Assembly (NCBI GenBank): GCA_028707375.1
Contig: JAQWCB010000019.1
Span: forward strand, 1-10,810
Direction: 5' to 3'
Source of the DNA: Bacilli bacterium
GTDB taxonomy: Bacteria > Bacillota_I > Bacilli_A > RFN20 > CAG-288
DNA: 10,810 nt
Below are positions 1 to 6,951 of the stretch, piece by piece. The first letter of the stretch is position 1. Each line of letters opens with the position of its first letter. The notes below the pieces were generated by a model. It had not been told where the DNA came from. It ran no database searches and worked only from the letters and a program-made list of their open reading frames with translations. The position numbers and the translations under genes were made by a program.

Positions 1-498
1 TATTCGCCAGAATTACTGAAACTTATAAATTTTGACAAAGATTATTTCAAAAAGATCATGAACATCAAAAGAGAACAAGAAAAGCCGCGAAAAGACTATG
101 AAAAATATTCAGACATTGTTGACCATATCAAGTTCTTTTATCCATCAGAGTACGATCAGTTATTCAGTTCTCAACCCTTGCCATTTAATGAATTTATCGA
201 TAGATCGTTGATTAAGAAAATATTGGAAGAATTCCATACGAGTTTAGACTATTCGATGGATAAAGAAGAATGGTTTAACACATTGAAAGAATTAGGAGTT
301 GAAAATGGGTTCGCACCTAATTTTAAGACGTATAAGAAAGACAAATTAGCATATAAAGGTCATGTTGGCGATGTGGCTGAAATGGTTCGCATTGCGTTGA
401 CAACATCAAAACGTTCTCCTGATCTCTATTCAATTCTACACATTTTATCCAAAGAAGAGATTGATAGACGATTTGCAAAAACTATTGATAGTTTGTAG
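1..498 (+). CDS. gltX: glutamyl-tRNA synthetase, C-terminal part (5' end outside window)
   Basis: This is the last 165 codons of a class I glutamate--tRNA ligase, which charges tRNA-Glu in the cytoplasm. The frame is open from base 1, so the ATG at 58 is an internal Met and not the start; residues before it (YFKKIM) read straight on into the family pattern. The recognisable piece is the C-terminal anticodon-binding helical region: the KPRKDYEKYSDI segment and the near-C-terminal AYKGHVGDVAEMVRIALT block followed by SPDLYSI, typical as I recall of the roughly 550-residue GltX type found in clostridia and relatives rather than the shorter Bacillus type. The catalytic HIGH-like and KMSKS-like motifs lie upstream of the window. 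It ends with TAG, and its transcript probably stops at the hairpin near 616-653, though a weaker hairpin lies closer. The family call is from recalled similarity, not a search. Confidence 0.88.
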   Translation, partial: YSPELLKLINFDKDYFKKIMNIKREQEKPRKDYEKYSDIVDHIKFFYPSEYDQLFSSQPLPFNEFIDRSLIKKILEEFHTSLDYSMDKEEWFNTLKELGVENGFAPNFKTYKKDKLAYKGHVGDVAEMVRIALTTSKRSPDLYSILHILSKEEIDRRFAKTIDSL

Positions 499-516
499 AA
501 TAATTAGTAATTGATG

Positions 517-540
517 TTTAGAAAGGAATCTCTTTCTAAA
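517..540 (+). repeat. 9-bp inverted repeat downstream of gltX
   Basis: TTTAGAAAG (517-525) and CTTTCTAAA (532-540) form a perfect 9-bp AT-rich stem with a 6-base loop. It could slow polymerase or stabilise the gltX 3' end. There is no real U-tract after it, so it is a poor terminator on its own. The stronger hairpin about 100 bases further on is the more credible stop. Confidence 0.4.
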
Positions 541-615
541 TTTCAAGTAATTAATTGTGTTGGTTGCAGATTAGAAAAAGCGACAACAGGTAGTCTTTAT
601 TCTTCTAATTTACAA

Positions 616-653
616 TAAAAAAGTCAGTAGAGCATTACGCTCTACTGATTTTT
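616..653. terminator. bidirectional intrinsic terminator between gltX and the aconitase X operon
   Basis: CAGTAGAGC (625-633) and GCTCTACTG (639-647) make a perfect 9-bp stem around the loop ATTAC. An A-run lies on the left (616-622) and a T-run on the right (649-653), so the structure ends with a U-tract when read from either strand. It sits between the convergent gltX (+) and aconitase X small-subunit gene (-) and can end both transcripts. Confidence 0.85.
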
Positions 654-672
654 ATGTATAGAAATTCTTTTA

Positions 673-1113
673 TCACAGGATGATTACTGTACCATCTTCC
701 TTAACTTCAATTTGATCACCAGTTTTGATTGTATCCAAAAATTCTTTGCCAAGTTGATCAATACAAACTATATTTGAATTTTCCCATACGCGAGCGAGAA
801 CGATTCCTGAAGCGGCGAGCGAATCGATGTGTTCTGAAAAAAGAAAACACGCGGGATTTATTTTCATTGAGCATATGGTTTGAATCACTAAGCCACCGGT
901 TGTTGAACCGATGGTAATCGGGAGGCAAAGCGCTTTGTCAGTTACATCCTTGTTAAATAAATCAGGATTATTTTGGTCAGAAACGACCAATCTTTTCTTA
1001 TTGGCGAGAGCAGCCTTTTGGAAAGAGGCTAACGTATTGACTCCTTGATGGGAAACAATTGCTTCTCCCTTATATTTTCCTGAAGCGAGAACTCGGCCTT
1101 TAAACTCTTTCAT
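673..1113 (-). CDS. aconitase X small (swivel) subunit, DUF126 family
   Basis: This 146-residue protein is the small swivelling-domain subunit of an aconitase X (AcnX) dehydratase, which covers the active site of the separately encoded large subunit. Visible family signatures are SGKYKGEAIVSHQG at about 11-24, NTLASFQ at 26-32, SDQNNPDL at about 45-52 and CLPITIGSTTGGLVIQT at 63-79; the Ser/Thr/Gly-rich loop is the usual substrate-closing element. Characterised AcnX members are archaeal phosphomevalonate dehydratase and bacterial cis-3-hydroxy-L-proline dehydratase. Their small subunits, as I recall, carry an SF(W/L)GxVD motif where this one has NTLASFQ and DQNNPDL, so the substrate may differ. 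The ATG lies 2 bases after the large-subunit stop, with AAGGAAAA inside the upstream gene as ribosome binding site, so the two are very likely co-translated at similar levels. It ends TGA directly followed by TAA. Confidence 0.85.
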   Translation of the reverse strand: MKEFKGRVLASGKYKGEAIVSHQGVNTLASFQKAALANKKRLVVSDQNNPDLFNKDVTDKALCLPITIGSTTGGLVIQTICSMKINPACFLFSEHIDSLAASGIVLARVWENSNIVCIDQLGKEFLDTIKTGDQIEVKEDGTVIIL

Positions 1114-1115
1114 GG

Positions 1116-2411
1116 CTACATATTTTCCTTTCTTGTTATAGCATCTAGTATTTCATGGTCTTTATAGTATCTTGCGCGAGAGTAGGTGCGCAATTTGTTT
1201 GAGTTTGTCATAATCCGGCGCTTGTGAGTTAACGGATTATTAGTGTACATCAAAGGACAAATGCTCGATAGCGTACAACCGGTACTAAGCAGTTTCTTGT
1301 ACGCTGGAGTCTTGATGAATTTATCTTTGATATCTGGAGCAGTTGTAAGAATGGTTCTTATAGCAACCTTGTGAAGATGATTCTTATTTAAAGCCTCAGA
1401 TATCTTATCTGTCCAATCATTTAATTGCTTAAAGGTAAGATGTGGGCATCCAATGAACACTAGTTGTCCCTTTTTATCTTTATCTTTCCACATAACAGGA
1501 TATGATTGATATATTCTTTCCAGTTCTTTGTCATCAATGATGTATTCTCTTACTTTTTCATCAAGCAATTTGTTACCGAGTTCCTTGGCTTCAGGTGTGA
1601 GATTTTCAATGTGATATAATCCCACAGCCCCATTAGAAGCGGTAGCTGCTCCGAAATCTTTCAAATATGCAATAGTGTCATCATTTAACTCATTGCCAAT
1701 AAATCTATCTAGACCGACGATGTAAGGAACATCCTCCATTACTTTCATTCCGACAGCGGAACCAAGAATTTGAGCCTCGGGCTTTTTAGTGGTTTTTATT
1801 ACGATTTTCCACTTTGCTTTTCTTCCTTCATCGGTCAAGAATCCATAGTAGGGAACAAAACCTGAAATGGCTCCAAATAAATCAAGCATACCAGAATTCC
1901 GATTGCACCTCGCTCCTAAAACAGAGTTGGCAAAGACTACCGCTGAAGATTCAGCCCACGAAAGAATATCGCCTTTTTGAGGGATATTTCCGATTTCTGG
2001 TAGATATGAAGTGCAAGTAAAGGCCTGAGAATTTTTCAAACCAACTTTAGTTAGTTGCTCTTCGTATCTTTTTTGATCACCATAAATAATTTTGGAAAAC
2101 ACCAATTTTTCTAAGATATTGCACTTAACATTTTTATAGTCAATCGGTCGCGGATCGACCGTGAACTTGGCCTCGGTATGAATATCATTCGCAACTAACT
2201 GATCCATTGTCTTAAACAATGGTTTCATAATTGATATTCCAAACGAAGTCACTAAATGTGCTTCTTTATGAGTGACTTCAGCAAGGCGCGGGGCTTCAAA
2301 CATATCGCCGTATCGAACAATGGTTTCGAGAGTTTTGGCGTATACTTCACCCTTGGAGCCATTGAGAATATCAATCTGTTCAGGGGTGAGTTTCATTTTA
2401 GCGTTGTACAT
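1116..2411 (-). CDS. aconitase X large (catalytic) subunit, DUF521 family
   Basis: This 431-residue protein is the catalytic [Fe-S] subunit of an aconitase X family dehydratase, a cytoplasmic hydro-lyase distantly related to aconitase. Family landmarks include the N-terminal LTPEQIDILNG, the FTCTSYLPEIGN block (Cys133), WAESSAVVFANSVLGAR at about 152-168, GSAVGMKVMEDVPYIVG at 217-233, GCPH (Cys322) and STGCT (Cys379) near the end, then TNSNK at 402-406. Cys133, Cys322 and Cys379 fall in the blocks where the family keeps its cluster ligands, so a functional cluster is expected. The start is set by AAGGAG six bases before the ATG. The gene begins 14 bases after the oxidoreductase stop and is followed after 2 bases by the swivel subunit. 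Known AcnX reactions dehydrate mevalonate 5-phosphate or cis-3-hydroxyproline; neither is supported by neighbours here, so the substrate is left open. Confidence 0.88.
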   Translation of the reverse strand: MYNAKMKLTPEQIDILNGSKGEVYAKTLETIVRYGDMFEAPRLAEVTHKEAHLVTSFGISIMKPLFKTMDQLVANDIHTEAKFTVDPRPIDYKNVKCNILEKLVFSKIIYGDQKRYEEQLTKVGLKNSQAFTCTSYLPEIGNIPQKGDILSWAESSAVVFANSVLGARCNRNSGMLDLFGAISGFVPYYGFLTDEGRKAKWKIVIKTTKKPEAQILGSAVGMKVMEDVPYIVGLDRFIGNELNDDTIAYLKDFGAATASNGAVGLYHIENLTPEAKELGNKLLDEKVREYIIDDKELERIYQSYPVMWKDKDKKGQLVFIGCPHLTFKQLNDWTDKISEALNKNHLHKVAIRTILTTAPDIKDKFIKTPAYKKLLSTGCTLSSICPLMYTNNPLTHKRRIMTNSNKLRTYSRARYYKDHEILDAITRKENM

Positions 2412-2425
2412 ATATATCTCCTTTT

Positions 2426-4684
2426 TTATATTGAGCGCGCTTTGCGATAGGCTGCCCGTGTGGCTTGGTGCACCTTAGCTGATTTAAAGGCATCACCGAT
2501 TAAATTGATCTCTGGTGCAGCATTGGCCGCTACTAAATCATAGTAGAGTTTGCAGTTAGGGGAAACTCCCATAGCTAAAACGATGGCATCTGCTTCGAGT
2601 TCTTTTGTTACATATTTATCCTTTGGGTTCTTCGCCAGGGGATTATTCACATTTTCTGGAAGAATAGGATTCCAAGTGAGATAAGGATTGGGAACATTTT
2701 TATCAATGTTTTGGGCGACAACAATTGAGTGTTCTTTCATTTCTAAGCAGCGAGTCATATTGTATAATTTAACATTTTTTTCTTGCAAATAATGAATAAT
2801 ATGACCACGATTGGCGGTACAAACGTGGTTCATAATATATTTATCCATTTCAATGACAAAGGGCTGCTTGTTAAATTCGTAAGCGAGCATATAAGCTGTC
2901 TCAGTACCAACGACTCCGCCGCCGACAACAGCAATCTTGTTATAATTTTTAACCAATTGAGGATCGATTAAGACATCGACAGCGAAAAAGACATTTTTAT
3001 TGTCAATTCCCTTGATGGTGAACTTGTTATTGTGAGCTCCGGAAGAAACGATAATAGAATCAAAGTTTTCGGCCTTAATATTTTCTACCTTCGCCTCAGT
3101 ATTGAGCAGGAGAGTTAATTTCCCAGTCGCTTTGAGTTTGTTGACAACGTGTTCAAGATAGATTAGATAGTTGGCGATGCCATATTTTATCTTGGCCTTG
3201 CTTCCCGCTAATAGTTGGCCTCCAATCACTTTATTCTTTTCAAAGATAGTAACGGTGTGTCCGCGTTTGATTAAAACTTCAGCTGCAGTTATGCCAGCCG
3301 GACCCGCTCCGATAACTGCAACTTTTTTCTTGATGTCAGCCGGAGGAATCTCTTTGGATAATTCCTCTTCAAAGGCGGTTCGCGGGTTAACTGCACACTG
3401 AGGGTGTCCGCCTTCCACAAATTCATTTAGACATCCTTCCTGACATCCGATGCACGGAATGATATCTTCATTTTCTCCACGATAGGCTTTATTAGGCCAT
3501 TCAGGATCGGCCAGCAAGGGACGAGCGAGCATTACCATATCGCATTTATTGTCGCGAAGTGACTTTTCGGCCAAATCGGGATATCCCAATTTTCCAACTC
3601 CTACAATGGGAACTTCTAAGCCGGAATTAGCTTTGATTTTGGCGGTGGCAAAATGTTCCTTAACCATTTTTGCAATCTCTAAAAAACATCCCGCGGGCAT
3701 ACTTGAGGGGGGATGAGGTAGCCACCAGTTGTCATAGCAACCTAAATCAACATCAAAGATATCGACTCCGGCTTCTACTAAATGTTCCATGTATTTCAAA
3801 GTTTGTTCGATGCTTCGACCATTTCTAAATTTTTTCAAGCTCTTAGTTTTATTCATCGTATCTTTGTAGGTTTCATTTAAAGCCAAAGATAGGTCAATGC
3901 GATACATAATGGGATACTTCGCCCCACATCTTTTTCGTATTTCCTTAATTATATCGATTCCGAATTGTTCGTAGTTTGCATATCTTCCCAATTTGCGCCG
4001 ATTGAAAGCGGGGTTAGTTATTTGTTCAAGCAAATATCCCTCATGTCCGTGAAGATAGACTCCATCAATATTGCTGGCTTTAGCATCAGCGGCTGCCTGT
4101 CCAGCATTCTTAACAATCTTTTTTAAAGAGTGATCACTCAATCGTAAACACGGTATTTGTGGAATATACCAACTGGGGTTATTTGAAGCTGAGCGCGGAA
4201 ATTTCTTCTGCGTTATCAAACACTGCGGATTGCCTACGCGCCCTAGTCCTGGAGTTAACTGGATAAAGAATTTTGCTCCTTGAGCATGGCATATCTCGGC
4301 TAAATCACGCCAACCAGCAAAAACTGTTCGCGAACGATCGATTCGAGGAAAATAAGTTAAATCTCCAAGTTCGATAAGCGATTTATCGATACCATAGGAA
4401 ATGGGTATAAGTCCTGAGGTTATTAAACCGACTCCGCCAGCCGCACGCGCTTCAAAATATTTCAGCATTTTAGCATTGGGACGCCCGGTCTCATCGCACA
4501 TATTGATATTTCCCATAGGCCCCATTACTATTCTATTCTTAATAGTGATGCTATTAATTTTTATCGGTGAGAAAAGATGAGTATACGGATACAATTTTTT
4601 GGTCATTTTTGGTATATCAAAACCATGGTTCCACCAATCGCCATACGAGTCGACTAACTCTTGAACCTTTTTGTCAAATTTCAT
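2426..4684 (-). CDS. Old Yellow Enzyme/2,4-dienoyl-CoA reductase-like FMN/FAD/[4Fe-4S] oxidoreductase
   Basis: This 752-residue protein has the three-part layout of FadH-type 2,4-dienoyl-CoA reductases, trimethylamine dehydrogenase and BaiCD/BaiH. An FMN-binding TIM barrel (about 36-405) contains LHGHEGYLLEQ, whose Tyr217 aligns with the proton-donating Tyr of E. coli FadH. A [4Fe-4S] motif follows, CX2CX3CX11C at Cys411, 414, 418 and 430, the same spacing as FadH. Then come an FAD Rossmann fold (GAGPAG, 459-464) and a nested NAD(P)H fold (GGGVVG, 588-593). It should pass electrons from NAD(P)H through FAD and the cluster to FMN, which reduces, or in reverse oxidises, an unsaturated or N-methylated substrate. 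There is an N-terminal extension of about 35 residues and an insertion near 655-690. AGGAGG precedes the ATG. It leads the operon with aconitase X, so it probably acts in the same pathway. A reductase of an enoyl compound and an N-demethylase are both possible. Confidence 0.85.
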   Translation of the reverse strand: MKFDKKVQELVDSYGDWWNHGFDIPKMTKKLYPYTHLFSPIKINSITIKNRIVMGPMGNINMCDETGRPNAKMLKYFEARAAGGVGLITSGLIPISYGIDKSLIELGDLTYFPRIDRSRTVFAGWRDLAEICHAQGAKFFIQLTPGLGRVGNPQCLITQKKFPRSASNNPSWYIPQIPCLRLSDHSLKKIVKNAGQAAADAKASNIDGVYLHGHEGYLLEQITNPAFNRRKLGRYANYEQFGIDIIKEIRKRCGAKYPIMYRIDLSLALNETYKDTMNKTKSLKKFRNGRSIEQTLKYMEHLVEAGVDIFDVDLGCYDNWWLPHPPSSMPAGCFLEIAKMVKEHFATAKIKANSGLEVPIVGVGKLGYPDLAEKSLRDNKCDMVMLARPLLADPEWPNKAYRGENEDIIPCIGCQEGCLNEFVEGGHPQCAVNPRTAFEEELSKEIPPADIKKKVAVIGAGPAGITAAEVLIKRGHTVTIFEKNKVIGGQLLAGSKAKIKYGIANYLIYLEHVVNKLKATGKLTLLLNTEAKVENIKAENFDSIIVSSGAHNNKFTIKGIDNKNVFFAVDVLIDPQLVKNYNKIAVVGGGVVGTETAYMLAYEFNKQPFVIEMDKYIMNHVCTANRGHIIHYLQEKNVKLYNMTRCLEMKEHSIVVAQNIDKNVPNPYLTWNPILPENVNNPLAKNPKDKYVTKELEADAIVLAMGVSPNCKLYYDLVAANAAPEINLIGDAFKSAKVHQATRAAYRKARSI

Positions 4685-4736
4685 AAAATCCTCCTAGATT
4701 TATTTAGTTAAGTATATCAAAAAAGGCAATAACAAA

Positions 4737-4766
4737 TATATAGAAAAAAATGCCTATATAGTGCAA
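4737..4766 (-). promoter_or_regulatory. candidate promoter of the oxidoreductase/aconitase X operon
   Basis: Read on the minus strand, TTGCAC (4761-4766) and TATATA (4737-4742) are separated by 18 bases, a fair match to a housekeeping sigma promoter, with AGGAGG and the ATG downstream. A second possible -10, TATACT, lies at 4711-4716 but lacks a good -35. The choice is an inference. Confidence 0.45.
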
Positions 4767-4811
4767 AGAAAGCACTAACATTTTATTAACGTTAAATTTA
4801 AGTGACGTATA

Positions 4812-4829
4812 TATGATAAAATAGGATGG
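4812..4829 (+). promoter_or_regulatory. candidate -10 element and ribosome binding site of mntP
   Basis: TATGAT (4812-4817) resembles a -10 box and would start transcription just before the AGGATGG at 4823-4829, which is the only plausible ribosome binding site for the ATG at 4841. No good -35 lies at 17 bases; a palindrome TTAACGTTAA (4786-4795) sits where an operator could be. The leader between the divergent genes is too short for a yybP-ykoY manganese riboswitch, and none is seen. Confidence 0.3.
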
Positions 4830-4840
4830 TAAAATCAATT

Positions 4841-5413
4841 ATGGAATATGGTGCAATCTTTTTATTGGCAATAGCACTCGGAATGGATGCTTTTGCAATA
4901 TGCATCGTTGATGGCCTTGTCTATCCACGAATGAATATGAATCAAAAAATCAAAACAGTCATAACTTTTGGTGTATTCCAAAGTGCTATGCCTGTAATAG
5001 GATACTTTTTAGGCTTAACATTCTATGACTATATAAAAGAATATATAAAGTGGATATCCTTTGGAATTTTTATCATTCTAGGGGTGCAGATGCTATTTGA
5101 AGGAATAAAGCAAGTAGTGAAGAAGGAAATAGACAATAAAGAAATCAAAGAGTACAAATATAGCAAAATACTAATCCAAGGTGTGATTGTGTCTTTGGAT
5201 GAATTAGCGGTCGGCATTACTCTTCTTAATTTAGCAAATAATCAAACGATTTTTATTTGTGCCTCTATTTTCTTAATCGTGTGTCTAGTTCTATCATCCG
5301 TAGGAATATTTTTAGGCAAACAAATAAATCGCTTATTTAAAAACAAGTATGGAATAGCTGATATTGTCGGCGGAGTTATTTTTTTGATAATTGCTATCAG
5401 TACTATAATATAA
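4841..5413 (+). CDS. mntP: MntP-type manganese efflux pump (DUF204)
   Basis: The 190-residue hydrophobic protein is a member of the MntP/YebN family, inner-membrane exporters that lower cytoplasmic Mn2+. It shows the two-fold internal repeat of the family: ALGMDAFAI near the N-terminus (Asp16, at the position of the conserved Asp16 of E. coli MntP) and VSLDELAVG (Asp120) in the second half, separated by the polar loop KKEIDNKEIKEYKYSK. Six membrane spans fit, and FQSAMPVIGYFLG matches the family's second-helix block. Translation could also start at 4826, but that ATG overlaps the AGGATGG that would serve as ribosome binding site, and family members begin close to the first helix, so 4841 is preferred. 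It ends 6 bases from the convergent transporter ATPase gene with no terminator between them. Specificity for manganese is by family only. Confidence 0.85.
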   Translation: MEYGAIFLLAIALGMDAFAICIVDGLVYPRMNMNQKIKTVITFGVFQSAMPVIGYFLGLTFYDYIKEYIKWISFGIFIILGVQMLFEGIKQVVKKEIDNKEIKEYKYSKILIQGVIVSLDELAVGITLLNLANNQTIFICASIFLIVCLVLSSVGIFLGKQINRLFKNKYGIADIVGGVIFLIIAISTII

Positions 5414-5419
5414 AAAGAT

Positions 5420-6169
5420 TTAATCCTTATTTTCATATTTTTGATGCAAAAAATTATTAACTCTTTCATCCTTACACGCGGTAAAAACTTTTTCTGGAGT
5501 ATCAGCCGCCAAGATGTATCCACCATCCATAAATATAAGTTTATTGGCAACAGCGCGAGCAAATTGCATTTCGTGAGTGACAACGGCCATCGTCATTCCT
5601 TGATTTGCCAGTTTTTTCATAACATCTAAAACTGAGGCAGTCATTTCTGGATCAAGAGCGGAGGTGGGTTCATCAAAAAGAAGAACTTCGGGTTTCATAC
5701 ACAAAGCTCTAGCAATAGCTACTCTTTGCTTTTGCCCTCCAGAGATATTTTCAGGCTTATAGTACATGCGATCGCTCATTCCTACTAAACTGAGATTTTG
5801 TTGGGCGATAGTTATGGCTTCTTTTTTCTTCCTTTTTAAAACAGTGCGCTGCGGTAATACGCAATTATCTAAAACTGATTTATTGTTAAATAGATTAAAG
5901 GACTGGAAAACCATTCCGACGTGGGAACGATAATTGTTGAGGTTGAGTTGATTAATATTTTTCCCGTGGAAACTTATTGTCCCCTTAGTCGGCATTTCCA
6001 ATTGATTGATACAGCGAAGTAAGGTCGATTTTCCTGAACCAGATGGTCCGATAATAGCGATGACGTCGCCTTTAAAAATTTCAAAAGAAATATCTTTCAA
6101 AACCTCTGTTGCTCCATCAAAACTTTTGGCGAGATTTTCAACCTTTATTATTGAATTATTAGAGGGCAT
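5420..6169 (-). CDS. amino-acid ABC transporter ATPase (GlnQ/HisP/ArtP family)
   Basis: This 249-residue protein is the nucleotide-binding subunit of a polar-amino-acid importer; as a dimer on the inner face of the membrane it hydrolyses ATP to drive uptake. All motifs are intact: Walker A GPSGSGKST (41-49), Q-loop Gln89 in MVFQSFNLF, signature SGGQKQR (143-149), Walker B VLLFDEP (162-168) and the switch His199 in VTHE. The length is normal for the family. The start is supported by AAGGAG nine bases upstream, inside the permease gene, and the two genes overlap by 11 bases, which implies translational coupling. It is the last gene of the lysine-riboswitch operon. The leader RNA, not this sequence, is what points to lysine as cargo. 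Confidence 0.95.
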   Translation of the reverse strand: MPSNNSIIKVENLAKSFDGATEVLKDISFEIFKGDVIAIIGPSGSGKSTLLRCINQLEMPTKGTISFHGKNINQLNLNNYRSHVGMVFQSFNLFNNKSVLDNCVLPQRTVLKRKKKEAITIAQQNLSLVGMSDRMYYKPENISGGQKQRVAIARALCMKPEVLLFDEPTSALDPEMTASVLDVMKKLANQGMTMAVVTHEMQFARAVANKLIFMDGGYILAADTPEKVFTACKDERVNNFLHQKYENKD

Positions 6170-6950
6170 TGTTACTTTCTCCTTGCGTTAGATTATCGTG
6201 TTTGAGCGTAAAGGGATTGGAAATCTTATTCTTCTTGCTTTTTGACAACCATCTGATCAATAACGATGTACAAAGAGTAAGGACTAGATAGATTAAAGCG
6301 ACGATAATATAACCAGCAATTTGGAAATAATTTCGATTGGTCGCGGCAGAAACCGAAGCGTAAAGCTCGGTCAATCCAATAACATTTAAAACAGATGAAT
6401 CCTTAATATTGACAATAAATTCATTTCCAATCGTGGGCAGAGAATTTTTTAAAGCTTGCGGAATGATAACGTGCCAAATAGTTTGCATATAACTCATTCC
6501 TAAACTTCTTGCTGCTTCCATCTGTCCCTTATCGACTCCATTCATACCTGAACGAACAATTTCGGCCATATAGGCTGAGGTATTGACAGTGATAACGAAT
6601 AGTCCACAAATCATATAACCATTAAAAAAATCGGAGAAGCCGAGTCGAGCCCAACTTATACCTATGGCGGCTCCGCCAAAGAAAACGAGCATGGCTTGAA
6701 CCATCATTGGAATACCACGCCAAATTTCGATATGAACAGTAGCGACAATTTTTCCGATGATTTTTAGAATTCGTTGCAACCGATTGTCGTGTTCATCAAG
6801 ACTGAGGTTCCTTAAAAGTGCAAAAAATATTCCTAAGAATAGCCCAACCAGCGTACCAACTATGGCAAGGACTAATGTTGCCATTAGTCCTTTTATAAAA
6901 TACGAACCATAATTAGAAATCAAATAATTGATTTGTTCAAATAGTGTCAT
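6159..6950 (-). CDS. amino-acid ABC transporter permease (HisM/GlnP family)
   Basis: This 263-residue membrane protein forms the transport channel, probably as a homodimer because the operon has only one permease gene. About five membrane spans are visible, beginning with the GLMATLVLAIVGTLVGLFLG helix (21-40). The coupling (EAA) loop that docks on the ATPase is EAARSLGMSYMQTIWHVIIP (145-164), and the conserved AYMAEIVRSG block (126-135) precedes it. The C-terminus carries about 25 polar residues past the last helix, rather more than usual. Its ATG follows the solute-binding-protein stop by a single base (TAAGATG), and only a weak GGAAC is available as ribosome binding site, so it probably relies on ribosomes finishing the upstream gene. 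Confidence 0.93.
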   Translation of the reverse strand: MTLFEQINYLISNYGSYFIKGLMATLVLAIVGTLVGLFLGIFFALLRNLSLDEHDNRLQRILKIIGKIVATVHIEIWRGIPMMVQAMLVFFGGAAIGISWARLGFSDFFNGYMICGLFVITVNTSAYMAEIVRSGMNGVDKGQMEAARSLGMSYMQTIWHVIIPQALKNSLPTIGNEFIVNIKDSSVLNVIGLTELYASVSAATNRNYFQIAGYIIVALIYLVLTLCTSLLIRWLSKSKKNKISNPFTLKHDNLTQGESNNAL

Positions 6951-6951
6951 C

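Noticed and set aside
58..498. A complete 146-residue gene starting at the ATG at 58
   Set aside because: The frame is open back to base 1 and the upstream residues continue the GltX pattern, so this Met is internal to a gene cut by the window edge.
673..675. TGA read as Trp (mycoplasma code)
   Set aside because: The one TGA stop seen is followed at once by TAA, so it does not decide the matter alone, but Trp is TGG in the genes read here, so the standard code is preferred.
1814..3401. Plus-strand frames inside the aconitase X and oxidoreductase genes
   Set aside because: They lie opposite clearly recognisable genes, resemble no protein family and lack ribosome binding sites.
4685..4825. 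yybP-ykoY manganese riboswitch before mntP
   Set aside because: The leader is too short and none of the conserved loop sequences are visible.
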